Below are positions 6,214 through 12,930 of a stretch of 14,907 nt of DNA, one piece after another (position 1 is the first letter of the stretch; the number at the start of each line of letters is the position of its first letter). The notes under the pieces were generated by a model, which had not been told where the DNA came from, did not search any database, and was given only the letters and a program-made list of their open reading frames with translations. Where the stretch lies: the NCBI GenBank assembly GCA_016793585.1, contig JAEUJR010000410.1:1-14907 (forward strand). The letters run 5' to 3'. The translations under genes were made by a program, and so were the position numbers. Origin of the DNA: Archangium sp. (GTDB lineage: Bacteria; Myxococcota; Myxococcia; Myxococcales; Myxococcaceae).

Positions 6214-8571
6214 ATGCACGCCTTCGTCTTGCTGCTGCTCACCGTCGCCGACCCCGAGCTTGGGGCAGAGCAACCAGTCGACGCGCCACGTGTGGTGCGC
6301 TCCGCCGGCATGGAGGGCAGCCCTGCGATCGCCACCATTCCCGGTGGTGCGGTCGTCGTCTTTCGCAGTGAGCGGCGCGGTCAGGCAGATCTGTGGATGA
6401 CCCGGGTCGACGAGAGCGGCCTCGTTCGGACGCCGGCGCGGCGCGTGAGTGACAGTGACGAACTGAACCCGCTCGTGCCGCCGTCGGTCGCGTGCGTGGC
6501 CGATCGCTGCGTGGTCGCGTGGCAGACCGGTGAGTTCCCCAAAGGCGACCTGCGCTTCCGCCGCTTCACGCTCGACGGCGTGTCACTCGATCAGTTCGAC
6601 CAGGTGCTGACGGCCCAGCCGCATCACGAAGGCGAGCCGAAGCTCATCGCCACGGCCACCGATGTCGTCGCGCTCTTCTCGGTTGCCCGCGGAGCAGGCC
6701 CCGAGCTGCTGACGACGCGCATCTCGCTCGACGGGGCGTTGTCGAATCAGACCGCGATGGGCATGGGCAGCGCGGGCAAGCTGCGCCAGAGCCAGGCGGG
6801 CTTCGAGCTGGTGTGCATCGATCAGCTCGAGCGCGTGGTGCTGCGCCGGTTCTCTCCCACGCTCGAGGAGCAGGGCCAGCAGGTCATCGCGACGCCGCAG
6901 AGCGCGCTCGAGTCGTTCAGCTCGGTCGATCTCGCGGTCGCTGGTGATCGCCTGCTCGCCTCGTGGACGCGGGTGGTGGTGCGGCCCGGCCTCGGGTCGG
7001 AGCTCGAGGTGTTCGGCTGGCTCGATGGCTCGACGACACCGTTCCCGATCGTCGCGCTGCCAGAGGTGGCGTTCGCGCCTTCGCTCGTCGTCGATGGCGC
7101 GCAGTTTCGGGTGACGATGATGTCGCGTGGCGCGGCAACGATCGTGAGCCGGCTCGTCGACCCCACGACTGGAGCGCTCGGCCCGCTGACGACCCTCTCG
7201 TCGCGACGACTGCCCCAGCCGGCGGTGCTGGTGAGCGCGTCGCTGGGCTCGTCGGTGCTCGTCGCGTTCGACGTCTTCGAGCACGGCGCGGGCACGATCG
7301 ACGCGGCGATCGTCTCGGCCGGTGCCCCACGTTCGCTGCTGCTCGTGCCCGCGGGGAACACCCAACGTCAGGTCGCGATGACCGCGTTCGGTTCGGGGTT
7401 CCTCGCGGTCTGGCAGGACACGCAGAACCTCGAGCTCCACGCAGACGATCTCTTTGCGGCACGCCTCTCGAGCGAGGGCCACCTGTTGGCACCGCCGTTC
7501 CCCGTGGTGGTCGACCCCGCGTTCCAGGGGTTCTCGAGCGTGGCCGCGACGCCGTCGATGGCGCTGGTGGCCTGGTACGACGAACGGAGCGGCTCTGCGA
7601 TTCGCGCGGCCCGCATCGACCCGACAGGCACGGTGCTCGACACCACGCCCCTGGTGATCGCCGAAGCCTCGAGCGGGCCGACGAACCAGCTCGCGTTTCC
7701 CGTCGTCGGCACCGATGGCTCGGGCTTTCTCGTCGTCTTCAGCGACCAGCGCGACGACACCCTGCGCGCCGTGCACGTCGGCAGTGACGGCGTCGTCTCG
7801 CCTTCGAAGATCGTTCGTGAGGGCGCCGGCACCGCTGACGTGGCGTTCGGTGCAGGCCACTACCTCGTGGTGTCGACGGACGAAGACGTGAACACGTCGA
7901 AGTTCGAGGTGTGGATCACGGTGTTGAACCCCGATGGCTCGGTGCTGACGCCGGCCAGCCGGCTGGTGACGGGTGACGGCCTGCGCTCGTTTCCACGCAT
8001 CGCGTTCGGCGGCGGTGAGTTCCTCACGGTGTGGGCCGACGGGCGGCGAACGAGCGGCGCGAGCGTGCAGAGCGATGTGCGGGCGCTCACTCTCGACGTG
8101 GCAGGGAAACCCAGCGGGCTGCCGTTCGACGTCTCGAGCACTGGCGTCGATCAGGAGCCGGCGATTGCCTTCGATGGCGCGTCGTTTCAGGTGACGTGGT
8201 TCACCTTCACAGCGCCGCTGACGACCTCGGTGCTGCGCGCAGTGGTGCGTCGGGAGGTCGTGCTGTCGACGACGCCCGTTTCCACGCTGCCGCGGCTGAG
8301 GCAGGTCGTGCCTCGGGTCGCCTTCAACGCAGAGAAGGGGTTGGTGGCCTTCGAGCGGTTCGAGGCGAGCGCCGAAGCGCAGCGGCTGGTGGTTCGAACC
8401 AGCGCCACCTCGAGGGAGACGGGGAGCGCGATCATCGCGGACCCGACGAACCCGACGCCCCCTCCGTTGGGGCTCCCGCGGCCATTTGGCTGTCGCTGTG
8501 CCGCGTCGCCCGCGTCTGCGCTGCTCGGGGCGCTCGCCTTGATTCTCGCTTCACGAAAGAGGTCACGATGA
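6214..8571 (+). CDS. Large exported beta-propeller-like surface protein with MYXO-CTERM-like tail
   Basis: This is a 785-residue protein with a short N-terminal hydrophobic signal (MHAFVLLLLTVADPELG) and then about ten degenerate repeats of roughly 60 residues. Each repeat has a hydrophobic strand followed by an aromatic/acidic turn: CVVAWQTGE, LLASWTRV, FLAVWQDTQ, ALVAWYDERSG, FLVVFSDQRDD, FLTVWADGRRTSG and FQVTWFTF. This fits a beta-propeller fold. The end carries a GCRC motif (Cys760, Cys762), a hydrophobic helix (ALLGALALILA) and a basic tail (SRKRSR). This is the architecture of MYXO-CTERM sorting signals, which direct myxobacterial proteins to the cell surface. The ATG at 6214 is the only usual start codon after an in-frame stop at 6142; it lacks a good Shine-Dalgarno. 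The stop overlaps the next lipoprotein start (ATGA), so the two are co-translated. The ligand is unknown. Confidence 0.85.
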   Translation: MHAFVLLLLTVADPELGAEQPVDAPRVVRSAGMEGSPAIATIPGGAVVVFRSERRGQADLWMTRVDESGLVRTPARRVSDSDELNPLVPPSVACVADRCVVAWQTGEFPKGDLRFRRFTLDGVSLDQFDQVLTAQPHHEGEPKLIATATDVVALFSVARGAGPELLTTRISLDGALSNQTAMGMGSAGKLRQSQAGFELVCIDQLERVVLRRFSPTLEEQGQQVIATPQSALESFSSVDLAVAGDRLLASWTRVVVRPGLGSELEVFGWLDGSTTPFPIVALPEVAFAPSLVVDGAQFRVTMMSRGAATIVSRLVDPTTGALGPLTTLSSRRLPQPAVLVSASLGSSVLVAFDVFEHGAGTIDAAIVSAGAPRSLLLVPAGNTQRQVAMTAFGSGFLAVWQDTQNLELHADDLFAARLSSEGHLLAPPFPVVVDPAFQGFSSVAATPSMALVAWYDERSGSAIRAARIDPTGTVLDTTPLVIAEASSGPTNQLAFPVVGTDGSGFLVVFSDQRDDTLRAVHVGSDGVVSPSKIVREGAGTADVAFGAGHYLVVSTDEDVNTSKFEVWITVLNPDGSVLTPASRLVTGDGLRSFPRIAFGGGEFLTVWADGRRTSGASVQSDVRALTLDVAGKPSGLPFDVSSTGVDQEPAIAFDGASFQVTWFTFTAPLTTSVLRAVVRREVVLSTTPVSTLPRLRQVVPRVAFNAEKGLVAFERFEASAEAQRLVVRTSATSRETGSAIIADPTNPTPPPLGLPRPFGCRCAASPASALLGALALILASRKRSR

Positions 8572-9605
8572 AGAGGTTGCTTGGAGTGGTGGTGGCTGCG
8601 TTCGCGCTGGTGTCGTGTACCGAGGAATGCATGACGACCCGCGATTGCGGGCCGTCGATGACGTGCGCTCAGTCACGCTGCGCCGTGCTCGACGGAGGCG
8701 CTGGTGGTGGTGCCGCGAGCGCAGGTGGTGCAGCGAGCGCAGGTGGTGCTGCGAGCGCAGGTGGTGCTGCGAGCGCTGGCGGTGCTGCGAGCGCAGGTGG
8801 AGCTGCGAGCGCCGGTGGAGCTGCGAGCGCCGGTGGTTCTGCCAGCGCTGGTGGAGCTGCGGGCGGGCAGGGTGGCGGCACGTTCAATCCCGCAGGGGCG
8901 TACGAGGCACGGCTCACGGGTTCGCAAGCCGTTCCTTCGACCGACGCGGGCTCGGTCGGCCGAATCGACTTCACCATCGGCTCCGTCGACGGTGGTGCGT
9001 CGGTCCTCTCATGGGCCGGCACGCACAGCGCGGGCTCCGAGCTCATGCTTCGTTTCGGCGCGCCAGGTGGGCTCGCGCTGCAGCAGGGCTTCGCTCCCGA
9101 CATCGCGCTCACCACCGATGGCGGTGCGACGACGGGTTCAACCGTCATTCCGTTGCCCGCGACCGCGGGGCTCTCGAGTCACCTGGCGTTCGTCGAAGTG
9201 CGCGCGGGGTCGACGACGATCGCGCGCGGCCAGGTGCTCCCGCGGCCCTCGGGCTACGCGACGGTGCAGCTGCCGCTGACCGATGGTGGCGTCGCGGCTG
9301 GTGGGCACTTCGTCATTCCCCTCGACGGCGGCGCTCCGGTGCCCGGCCGCAGCTCGTACCTGCTCGACTTCCCCGGCGTGACGGACGTCGACTCCGCCGT
9401 CGTTCGGCAAGGAGGCCCTGGCGCAACGGGGCCACTCATTCTGAACCTGCAGCTCTCGCAGGGGGTCGGCCAGGCCGCTCGCGCGGTTGGCTTCTTCGAC
9501 GCCGTGACGCTCGCGGTCGCGAACACCGATGGCGGCGTCTACGTCGAGGCGCGTGACGAAGCGAACGACGCCGGCTTCCGCGGGCAGGTGGTGATTCACC
9601 AGTAG
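8568..9605 (+). CDS. Surface lipoprotein with GGAASA repeats and a CHRD-like domain
   Basis: This is a 345-residue protein. The ATG at 8568 is chosen over longer open frames because it has GAGG 6 nt upstream, overlaps the previous stop (ATGA), and opens a perfect lipoprotein signal with lipobox LVSC (Cys17). A short Cys cluster follows: Cys21, Cys27, Cys33 and Cys38, with the TTRDC pattern. Eight hexapeptide repeats come next (residues about 47-94), then a beta-rich domain beginning AYEARLTGSQAVPSTDAGS and containing SVGRIDFTI and LSWAGTHSAGSELML. This resembles CHRD domains (x-L-x-G-x-x-x-V-P at the start, then an aliphatic strand pair), but the assignment is tentative. Coupling to the propeller protein suggests they act together at the cell surface. 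Confidence 0.85.
   Translation: MKRLLGVVVAAFALVSCTEECMTTRDCGPSMTCAQSRCAVLDGGAGGGAASAGGAASAGGAASAGGAASAGGAASAGGAASAGGAASAGGSASAGGAAGGQGGGTFNPAGAYEARLTGSQAVPSTDAGSVGRIDFTIGSVDGGASVLSWAGTHSAGSELMLRFGAPGGLALQQGFAPDIALTTDGGATTGSTVIPLPATAGLSSHLAFVEVRAGSTTIARGQVLPRPSGYATVQLPLTDGGVAAGGHFVIPLDGGAPVPGRSSYLLDFPGVTDVDSAVVRQGGPGATGPLILNLQLSQGVGQAARAVGFFDAVTLAVANTDGGVYVEARDEANDAGFRGQVVIHQ
8706..8849 (+). repeat. Eight tandem 18-bp units encoding GGAASA
   Basis: Seven GGAASA units and a final GGSASA form the linker between the lipid anchor/Cys cluster and the folded domain. Neighbouring units are nearly identical in DNA, so the array should be prone to slippage and length variation. The hexapeptide is a variant of the GGTASA array at 289-468 in another lipoprotein gene. 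Confidence 0.85.
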
Positions 9606-9623
9606 CCCCTCTCGCGCAGCCGA

Positions 9624-9629
9624 TATGCT
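9624..9629 (+). promoter_or_regulatory. Possible -10 element directly before the phosphatase gene
   Basis: TATGCT lies 6 nt before the GTG at 9636. No Shine-Dalgarno is visible, so transcription from this element would give a nearly leaderless message. No good -35 is seen at 16-18 bp. The gene could instead be read through from 8568-9605, which ends 30 nt upstream. Confidence 0.25.
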
Positions 9630-9635
9630 GCCGGC

Positions 9636-10598
9636 GTGCGAACTCTGCTGCTGCTCAGCTGCTGCGTCGCGGTGACGGCCGTGGCGCAGCCCGTCGTGCT
9701 GCTCTTCCCCGCGGTGGGAACCACGTCGCAGGTCACGCTGTCGGGTCGGGTCTTGAAGAACGGCCCGTCAGGCGGCAGCTCGGTGATCTCCAAGAACCTG
9801 CGGCGCCTCACCACCAGCAACTGGGAGGGCGCCGAGGTCGACGTGCGGTTTCAGAATCAGCAGGCGCTCGTGAAGAGCGGCCATGACGGCAACTTCGAGA
9901 CGACGTTCTCGGCAGGGAAGACGCCGTTCCCGACGGGCTTGTGGACGGCAGAGGCCGGCGTGAAGGGCGCAGAGCCGGGCAGGGCGACGGTCGACGTGAT
10001 GGCGGCCGATGCGCCGTTCTTCGTCATCAGCGACTTCGACGACACCATCGCCATCACCAACGTGCTCGAGCGCCGCAAGTTCGTCGAGAACGTGTTCGCG
10101 AAGGACGAGCTCACCCAGCCCGTCGTGCCCGGCATGTCGGCGTTCTACGGCTGTCTTCGCGCGAAGCCTTCGAAGCCGGTGTTCGCGCTCGTGAGCGGCT
10201 CGCCGGTGCAATACGTGACGCGCGTCTCGCGCTTCCTGCAGATGCACGACTTCCCCGTGTTCGGCCTCTACCTGCGCGATCTCGGGCCCAACACGTTGCC
10301 TGACTACAAGCAGCCGATCATTCGTTCGTTGCTCAAGGCGGTGCCGGGGCCGGTGGTGCTCGTCGGTGACTCGGGAGAGCACGACCCCGAGGTCTACGCC
10401 CAGATCCGCTCCGAGTTCCCCGACCGCGTGAAGGCGATCTTCATTCGCGACGCTGGCCGCGCCGAAGACCCGAAGCGCTTCGAAGGCATGACGTTGTTCG
10501 AAACGCCGAGAGCCGCTGCGCTGGCGGCGGCGACGCAGGGGCTGCTCGAGAAGAGGTGCGCCGAGGCCATCTCGCTCGGTGATGGAGGGGTTCCGTGA
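9636..10598 (+). CDS. Exported App1/DUF2183-type HAD phosphatase
   Basis: This 320-residue protein starts at GTG 9636 with a Sec signal peptide (MRTLLLL.. to about AVAQP, residue 18). Residues about 30-125 form a beta-rich N-terminal domain (VTLSGRV, WEGAEVDVRF, GHDGNFETTF). The catalytic domain has the HAD nucleophile motif DFDDT (Asp133, Asp135), then SGSP (187-190), a Lys at 225 and GDSGEHDPEVY (244-254), followed by IFIRDAG. This layout is that of the DUF2183 family, whose yeast member App1 is a Mg-dependent phosphatidate phosphatase. The bacterial substrate is not known and could be an envelope phospholipid. The protein is probably periplasmic or secreted. Its TGA overlaps the next start (GTGA), making it the first gene of a four-gene coupled operon. 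Confidence 0.88.
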   Translation: MRTLLLLSCCVAVTAVAQPVVLLFPAVGTTSQVTLSGRVLKNGPSGGSSVISKNLRRLTTSNWEGAEVDVRFQNQQALVKSGHDGNFETTFSAGKTPFPTGLWTAEAGVKGAEPGRATVDVMAADAPFFVISDFDDTIAITNVLERRKFVENVFAKDELTQPVVPGMSAFYGCLRAKPSKPVFALVSGSPVQYVTRVSRFLQMHDFPVFGLYLRDLGPNTLPDYKQPIIRSLLKAVPGPVVLVGDSGEHDPEVYAQIRSEFPDRVKAIFIRDAGRAEDPKRFEGMTLFETPRAAALAAATQGLLEKRCAEAISLGDGGVP

Positions 10599-11380
10599 GA
10601 CTCACAATCGTCGCGTTGGTGGTGGTGGCGGCAGGGTGTCGTTCGTCGTCGACGGTCGATGCCGGGCCGAGGAAGCCGGTCGAGAAGCTCGAGCCGCTCG
10701 AGGCCGTGAAGGGGCCGCGCGTCGTCACCGATGCGTCGGTCGCCGATGAACGCGAGGCGATCTTCCAGATCGTTCCGCTCCAGGTGGTCGGGCCGCCGCC
10801 ACCAGAGAAGGCTGTACGCCTCGAGCTCGACGGCGAGTCGGTGAAGTCGAATGGAGCGCCCTTCGACCTCAAGACAGTGAAGCAGGACGACGACGTGATT
10901 CTCGTGCCTGTTGGCGAGACGTACCTCGTGCAGACCGCGGCCGTGCTCGCCGCCCTCGATGACGTCGGCGCCGACGCGTTCCTGCAGCACCCCGACCTGC
11001 CCATCGCGTGGCCGATCGACCTTCGTGACGAAGGCGCCTTCCAGTCGTGGATCGACGACCCCGAGCCGGGGAAGGTGCGCGTGATTCAGCGCGCCGACGG
11101 CTTCGAGGTGCAGTCGAACCTCGGCAAGCTGCCCGGTCAGGACCCGAACGGCCCGACGGTGCCCGTGCGTGGCGGCCAGATGGATCTGAAGACGCTGTCG
11201 CGTGGGCTCGAGAAGGTGTCGCAGCGCTTCAAGACGAAAGACGTCTGCTTCGTGCCCTCGTTCGGCATGGAGCTGCAGCAGGTCAGCCGGGCCATCGCCG
11301 CGAACTGGAAGGCAGCCGACGTCGCGTGGTTTCCCACCACGTGCCTCGTCTACCCCCGGCCCCGCGCGAAGACGCCATGA
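10595..11380 (+). CDS. Lipoprotein with two possible ExbD/TolR-like domains
   Basis: This 261-residue protein starts at GTG 10595, overlapping the phosphatase stop by 4 bp. The signal MRLTIVALVVVAAGC has a usable lipobox (AAGC, Cys15). After a charged linker, residues about 60-135 and 150-255 each show a strand-helix-strand-helix-strand order: VRLELDG..VILVPVG..TAAVLAALDDVGADAF, and VRVIQRADGF..DLKTLSRGLEKV..VCFVPS..QVSRAIAANW..VAWFP. This resembles the periplasmic domain of ExbD/TolR proteins, here without their N-terminal membrane helix. The match is by fold pattern only and is tentative. The gene is coupled downstream to a 40-residue membrane protein (ATGA). A periplasmic partner of the phosphatase or of an envelope machine is plausible. 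Confidence 0.8.
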   Translation: MRLTIVALVVVAAGCRSSSTVDAGPRKPVEKLEPLEAVKGPRVVTDASVADEREAIFQIVPLQVVGPPPPEKAVRLELDGESVKSNGAPFDLKTVKQDDDVILVPVGETYLVQTAAVLAALDDVGADAFLQHPDLPIAWPIDLRDEGAFQSWIDDPEPGKVRVIQRADGFEVQSNLGKLPGQDPNGPTVPVRGGQMDLKTLSRGLEKVSQRFKTKDVCFVPSFGMELQQVSRAIAANWKAADVAWFPTTCLVYPRPRAKTP

Positions 11381-11499
11381 GCGAGAAGAAGAGCGACCTC
11401 GGCCAGATCGTCATGGGCCTGCTGATCGGAGCGGCCTGTGCGATCGCGCTGAAGGCCCTCATCTGGATCGCTCCGCTCATGATGTTCGTGGGTGACTGA
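11377..11499 (+). CDS. 40-residue single-span membrane protein
   Basis: The ATG at 11377 overlaps the lipoprotein stop (ATGA), and the stop overlaps the next start (TGATG), so the frame is locked between two coupled genes. The product is MSEKKSDLGQ, then a hydrophobic stretch from about residue 11 to 38 containing one Lys (residue 26) and ending MMFVGD. This could be one long or kinked membrane span, or a short hairpin, with the charged N-terminus inside. The same frame is open upstream to 11047, but that part is a shadow of the lipoprotein gene. Small membrane proteins of this kind often regulate or scaffold larger partners; here the candidate partners are the ExbD-like lipoprotein and the phosphatase. 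Confidence 0.75.
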   Translation: MSEKKSDLGQIVMGLLIGAACAIALKALIWIAPLMMFVGD

Positions 11500-11969
11500 T
11501 GAACGCGTCGGCCATCGCGTCTGCGTCGCGCGCGCTGCAGGGCGCCCTCGGCTTGTTCCATGGCGATCACGCCGTGCTGATCGCGGCTGATCTCGTCGAG
11601 GTGCTGCACCCGATCTCGAGCCTCGACTCGACGAGACATGGCGATCAGAACCCGCGCGCGGCCGCGGCTCGCGAGCTGCTGAGCCAACCCCTCACGCCCG
11701 AACGTCTGGTGGCCGCGGGCGATCGGCTGCGGGGGCAGCCGTCACGGGGCGTCCTCGTCGCCTCGACGGTCAGGGCGGCGCTCGCGACGCTCGAGCAGCA
11801 CCTGGCCTCGACCCAGCGCGGTGTGTTGCCCGTCGCGGCGCTCGTCGCGACGTTTCCGGCCCAGGCGAGCTGCTTCGTCGTCGAGGGAGGCCGCCCCGAT
11901 CGCACGACCATCGTCATCGTCGACGAGGCGGTCTCGGTGTTGCTCGACTACCTCGGCGACGGGCCGTGA
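11499..11969 (+). CDS. 156-residue hypothetical protein, last gene of the phosphatase operon
   Basis: I do not recognise a family. The ATG at 11499 shares its A with the preceding stop, so translation is coupled. There is no signal peptide and no clear membrane span. The N-terminal half is helical (SRALQGALGLF), with a hydrophobic strand-like segment HAVLIAADLVEVL, then an Arg/Ala-rich helix (AAARELLSQP). The C-terminal half has a long helix (TVRAALATLEQHL) and two strands (SCFVVEGG, TTIVIVDEAVSVLLDYL). This suggests a small alpha/beta cytoplasmic protein. The stop at 11967-11969 lies in a palindrome shared with the convergent DUF2378 gene. Confidence 0.65.
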   Translation: MNASAIASASRALQGALGLFHGDHAVLIAADLVEVLHPISSLDSTRHGDQNPRAAAARELLSQPLTPERLVAAGDRLRGQPSRGVLVASTVRAALATLEQHLASTQRGVLPVAALVATFPAQASCFVVEGGRPDRTTIVIVDEAVSVLLDYLGDGP

Positions 11970-11976
11970 GGCCTCA
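11967..11976. terminator. Palindrome TGAGGCCTCA joining two convergent stops
   Basis: The plus-strand TGA and the minus-strand TGA (TCA on plus) flank a self-complementary GGCC, giving a perfect 10-bp palindrome. It is too short to be a strong terminator alone. It is noted because 13854-13871 has the same arrangement. Confidence 0.3.
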
Positions 11977-12516
11977 GTCCCACGTGCAGCGGTAGGTCGT
12001 GCCTTCGGCGTCGCGCAGCTTCACTTCGACGCTGCAGTTCTTCGCGCCGATGGCCTCGAGCGCGGCCTGAATCACGCCCTGGTTCACGAAGGGCACGTGC
12101 ACCTCGTTGATCCACAGCTCGTACTCGTTGTCCGAGATGGGCGTGACGCGATCTTCGGTGAAGTTGTTGCCCGTGCGAAACGAGCGGCTGATGCGCCCGA
12201 ACGCGCGGCGCGGCCCCACCACCTTCAGCGTCGTCATCAGGGCGCGGCCGATGAGGGTCTTCTCGTACTCCTGAATGAAGAGCTGCCCGAGCCGGTACTC
12301 GGCGATTGGCACCGACTGCTGCGGAAAGAGCGCCTGGGCCACGGTGCTCGTCGCGGCCTTCCACACGTCGGCGGGGTAGGCGGCCTGCAGCTTCGTGAGC
12401 TCGACGCCGAGCCTGCGCAGCGGCTCCTGCAGCTCGGGCTTTCGCGCATTCACGATTCGCGCGAGCGCCTCGAACACGCTCGCGAAGACCACACGTTCAG
12501 CAGGAGGAACTGCCAT
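11974..12516 (-). CDS. DUF2378 (TIGR02265-type) myxobacterial protein
   Basis: This 180-residue cytoplasmic protein has no signal peptide. Recognisable family features are LRRLGVELTKLQAAYPADVW (residues about 34-53), ALFPQQ, AEYRLGQLFI, TLIGRALMTTLKVVGPRRAF, an FRTGNNFTED segment, YELWINEV, and a C-terminal strand around GAKNCSVEV. This is the layout of DUF2378, a paralogous family largely confined to myxobacteria and of unknown biochemical role. The ATG at 12516 lies 3 nt after the stop of the Cys-rich lipoprotein gene, so the two form an operon. It converges with the 11499-11969 gene with 4 bp between stops. Confidence 0.85.
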   Translation of the reverse strand: MAVPPAERVVFASVFEALARIVNARKPELQEPLRRLGVELTKLQAAYPADVWKAATSTVAQALFPQQSVPIAEYRLGQLFIQEYEKTLIGRALMTTLKVVGPRRAFGRISRSFRTGNNFTEDRVTPISDNEYELWINEVHVPFVNQGVIQAALEAIGAKNCSVEVKLRDAEGTTYRCTWD

Positions 12517-12519
12517 GAC

Positions 12520-12855
12520 TCAGATGCCTTCAGGGCCGACGCACACTGGCGTCGACGAGTTTCGCTCGGTCTTGCACACGTAGCCTGCGCGGCAGTCCAT
12601 CGAGGTGCGGCACGATCGCAGACAGCCCGGCACGTCACGGCCCACGGCGTTATCCACGCAGACGCTTCCGGCAGGGCACGCCGCTCCACCGACCGTGCAG
12701 CCGAGCGAGCAATACCCACCGGGCGTGAAGTCACGGTTGAGACACAGCCCGGCGCCACAGTCCTTCTCGGTGGTGCAGGCGTCGCCGATGGTGGCGCCGC
12801 AGCCGGTGAGGGTGACGAGCAGCGTGGCGATCAGGAGGAGCAGACGCACCGCCAC
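12520..12855 (-). CDS. Small 12-cysteine lipoprotein
   Basis: This encodes 111 residues from a GTG at 12855, preceded by GGAAG 6 nt upstream; a GTG at 12849 is the alternative. The frame stays open upstream to 13650, opposite the plus-strand gene, and that part is rejected. The signal MAVRLLLLIATLLVTLTGC ends in a classic lipobox, LTGC (Cys19). The mature part holds twelve further cysteines (27, 33, 38, 49, 53, 60, 66, 78, 82, 88, 94, 105), enough for six disulfides. It shows a repeated C-T/R-x3-D-C-x-AG-x-x-C motif (TTEKDC, TSMDCRAGYVC) related to the other lipoproteins at 736-1104 and 8568-9605. It is likely exposed at the envelope. Coupling to a DUF2378 protein gives no direct clue to function. 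Confidence 0.8.
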   Translation of the reverse strand: MAVRLLLLIATLLVTLTGCGATIGDACTTEKDCGAGLCLNRDFTPGGYCSLGCTVGGAACPAGSVCVDNAVGRDVPGCLRSCRTSMDCRAGYVCKTERNSSTPVCVGPEGI

Positions 12856-12930
12856 ACCATGCTTCCACGCAGCCTTCGCATCAACTTTCTGCCGGGCATC
12901 TTTCCGTGGGGGCGGGGTTTGAGGGAGAAC

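Noticed and set aside
6027..6338. N-terminal extension of the kinase to 6338
   Set aside because: It would overlap the divergent gene and adds Arg/Pro/Ser-rich sequence with no domain. The kinase domain begins right after GTG 6026, and a promoter-like element lies at 6044-6072.
6583..7860. Minus-strand 425-codon open frame
   Set aside because: It is antisense to the propeller protein, Arg/His-rich, with no signal, motif or ribosome-binding site.
8031..8567. Upstream open frame in phase with the 8568 lipoprotein
   Set aside because: It overlaps the end of the propeller gene in another frame. The lipobox and Shine-Dalgarno place the start at 8568.
11821..12930. Upstream open frame in phase with the 12931 gene
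   Set aside because: It runs opposite the DUF2378 and 12-Cys lipoprotein genes. The signal peptide and Shine-Dalgarno at 12931 mark the real start.
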